Assembly (NCBI GenBank): GCA_009917695.1
Contig: JAACJG010000002.1
Span: forward strand, 496,001-560,000
Source: Candidatus Rifleibacterium amylolyticum
GTDB taxonomy: Bacteria > Muiribacteriota > Ozemobacteria > Ozemobacterales > Ozemobacteraceae
Length of the DNA stretch: 64,000 nt
Direction: 5' to 3'
Part shown: positions 63,964-64,000 of the stretch, piece after piece
Layout of the letters: the number at the start of each line of letters is the position of its first letter
How positions within the stretch are numbered: the stretch's first letter is position 1
Position numbers and translations under genes: made by a program
The notes under the pieces: generated by a model
Told to the model about the DNA's origin: nothing
The model's database searches: none
The model's input: only the letters and a program-made list of their open reading frames with translations

Positions 63964-64000
63964 CCGCATAATCAAACCAGGCATCCGGGCCAGGCTCACG
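63956..64000 (+). CDS. Possible start of a downstream gene (truncated by window end)
   Basis: Fifteen codons from ATG 63956 to the window edge read MINRIIKPGIRARLT, a beginning often seen in membrane sensor kinases. It overlaps the TPR stop by eight bases. Too short to identify. Confidence 0.3.
   Translation, partial: MINRIIKPGIRARLT

Noticed and set aside
1-64000. Search for tRNA, rRNA, insertion sequences, integrase or phage genes
   Set aside because: None seen by eye on either strand; no evidence that the region is a mobile island.

Overview
This is a 64 kb stretch of a bacterial chromosome of roughly 50% GC. It is densely coded on both strands and I found no rRNA, tRNA, CRISPR array, transposase or prophage gene in it. 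The envelope is probably complex: there are many signal-peptide proteins, type IV pilin-like prepilins, a SecD-related protein, TPR, HEAT and ankyrin scaffold proteins, and a CsaB-type pyruvyl transferase. Sigma70-like promoters (TTGACA-17-TATAAT type) and strong AGGAGG ribosome binding sites are common, with occasional GTG and TTG starts. The taxon cannot be fixed from the sequence alone. The mix of huge uncharacterised secreted proteins, pseudopilins and hexanucleotide microsatellites would fit a candidate-phylum bacterium such as Riflebacteria, but that is a guess.

Layout. 1-2739: end of an extended SDR, a radical SAM protein and a diacylglycerol-kinase-like lipid kinase, probably one lipid-related operon. 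2859-8112: ThiL-like kinase, GlsB/YeaQ membrane protein, tRNA 2-selenouridine synthase MnmH and a convergent TerB/TPR protein. 8245-16552: stand-alone SecD P1-head protein, membrane spermidine-synthase-like protein, Menorin/FAM151-like phosphodiesterase coupled to a macro-domain protein, ferredoxin-type aldo/keto reductase and a secreted esterase. 16607-26007 (minus): a 1889-residue von Willebrand A protein, an exported ankyrin protein and small exported proteins. 26192-35232 (plus): an exported protein with faint ADP-ribosyltransferase resemblance, then a glucan-use operon (GH144/glucoamylase-like enzyme with a CBM9-like domain, a solute-binding protein fused to its ABC permease, a second permease, a cytoplasmic GH3 beta-glucosidase and a membrane protein). 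35235-45719 (minus): a pseudopilin operon with a very large GspK/PilX-like member, a HEAT-TM-TPR protein, a propeller-like protein, a helical exported protein and a TPR protein. 45980-51046: S-adenosylhomocysteine hydrolase, then a DUF5693-CsaB fusion with a small exported partner. 51188-57924: unknown protein, FHA-type membrane protein, MoxR-like AAA ATPase, MobA-like nucleotidyltransferase and a hybrid signalling pair (PAS histidine kinase plus response regulator-PP2C phosphatase). 58061-63963: small Cys protein, pyrimidine-nucleoside phosphorylase, dGTPase, chemoreceptor, small membrane protein and a TPR protein.

How it fits together. The clearest working module is the glucan operon: extracellular or periplasmic cleavage, uptake through a tethered-receptor importer, and cytoplasmic hydrolysis to glucose; beta-1,2-glucan is the best guess for the substrate. 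The second is the pseudopilus tip operon, in which the large first member lacks the Glu5 of ordinary prepilins, as GspK does. The third is the nucleoside salvage operon that ends in a translationally coupled chemoreceptor. The most novel-looking items are the receptor-permease fusion, the Menorin-macro pair, the orphan SecD head protein, the DUF5693-CsaB fusion and the possible exported ADP-ribosyltransferase.
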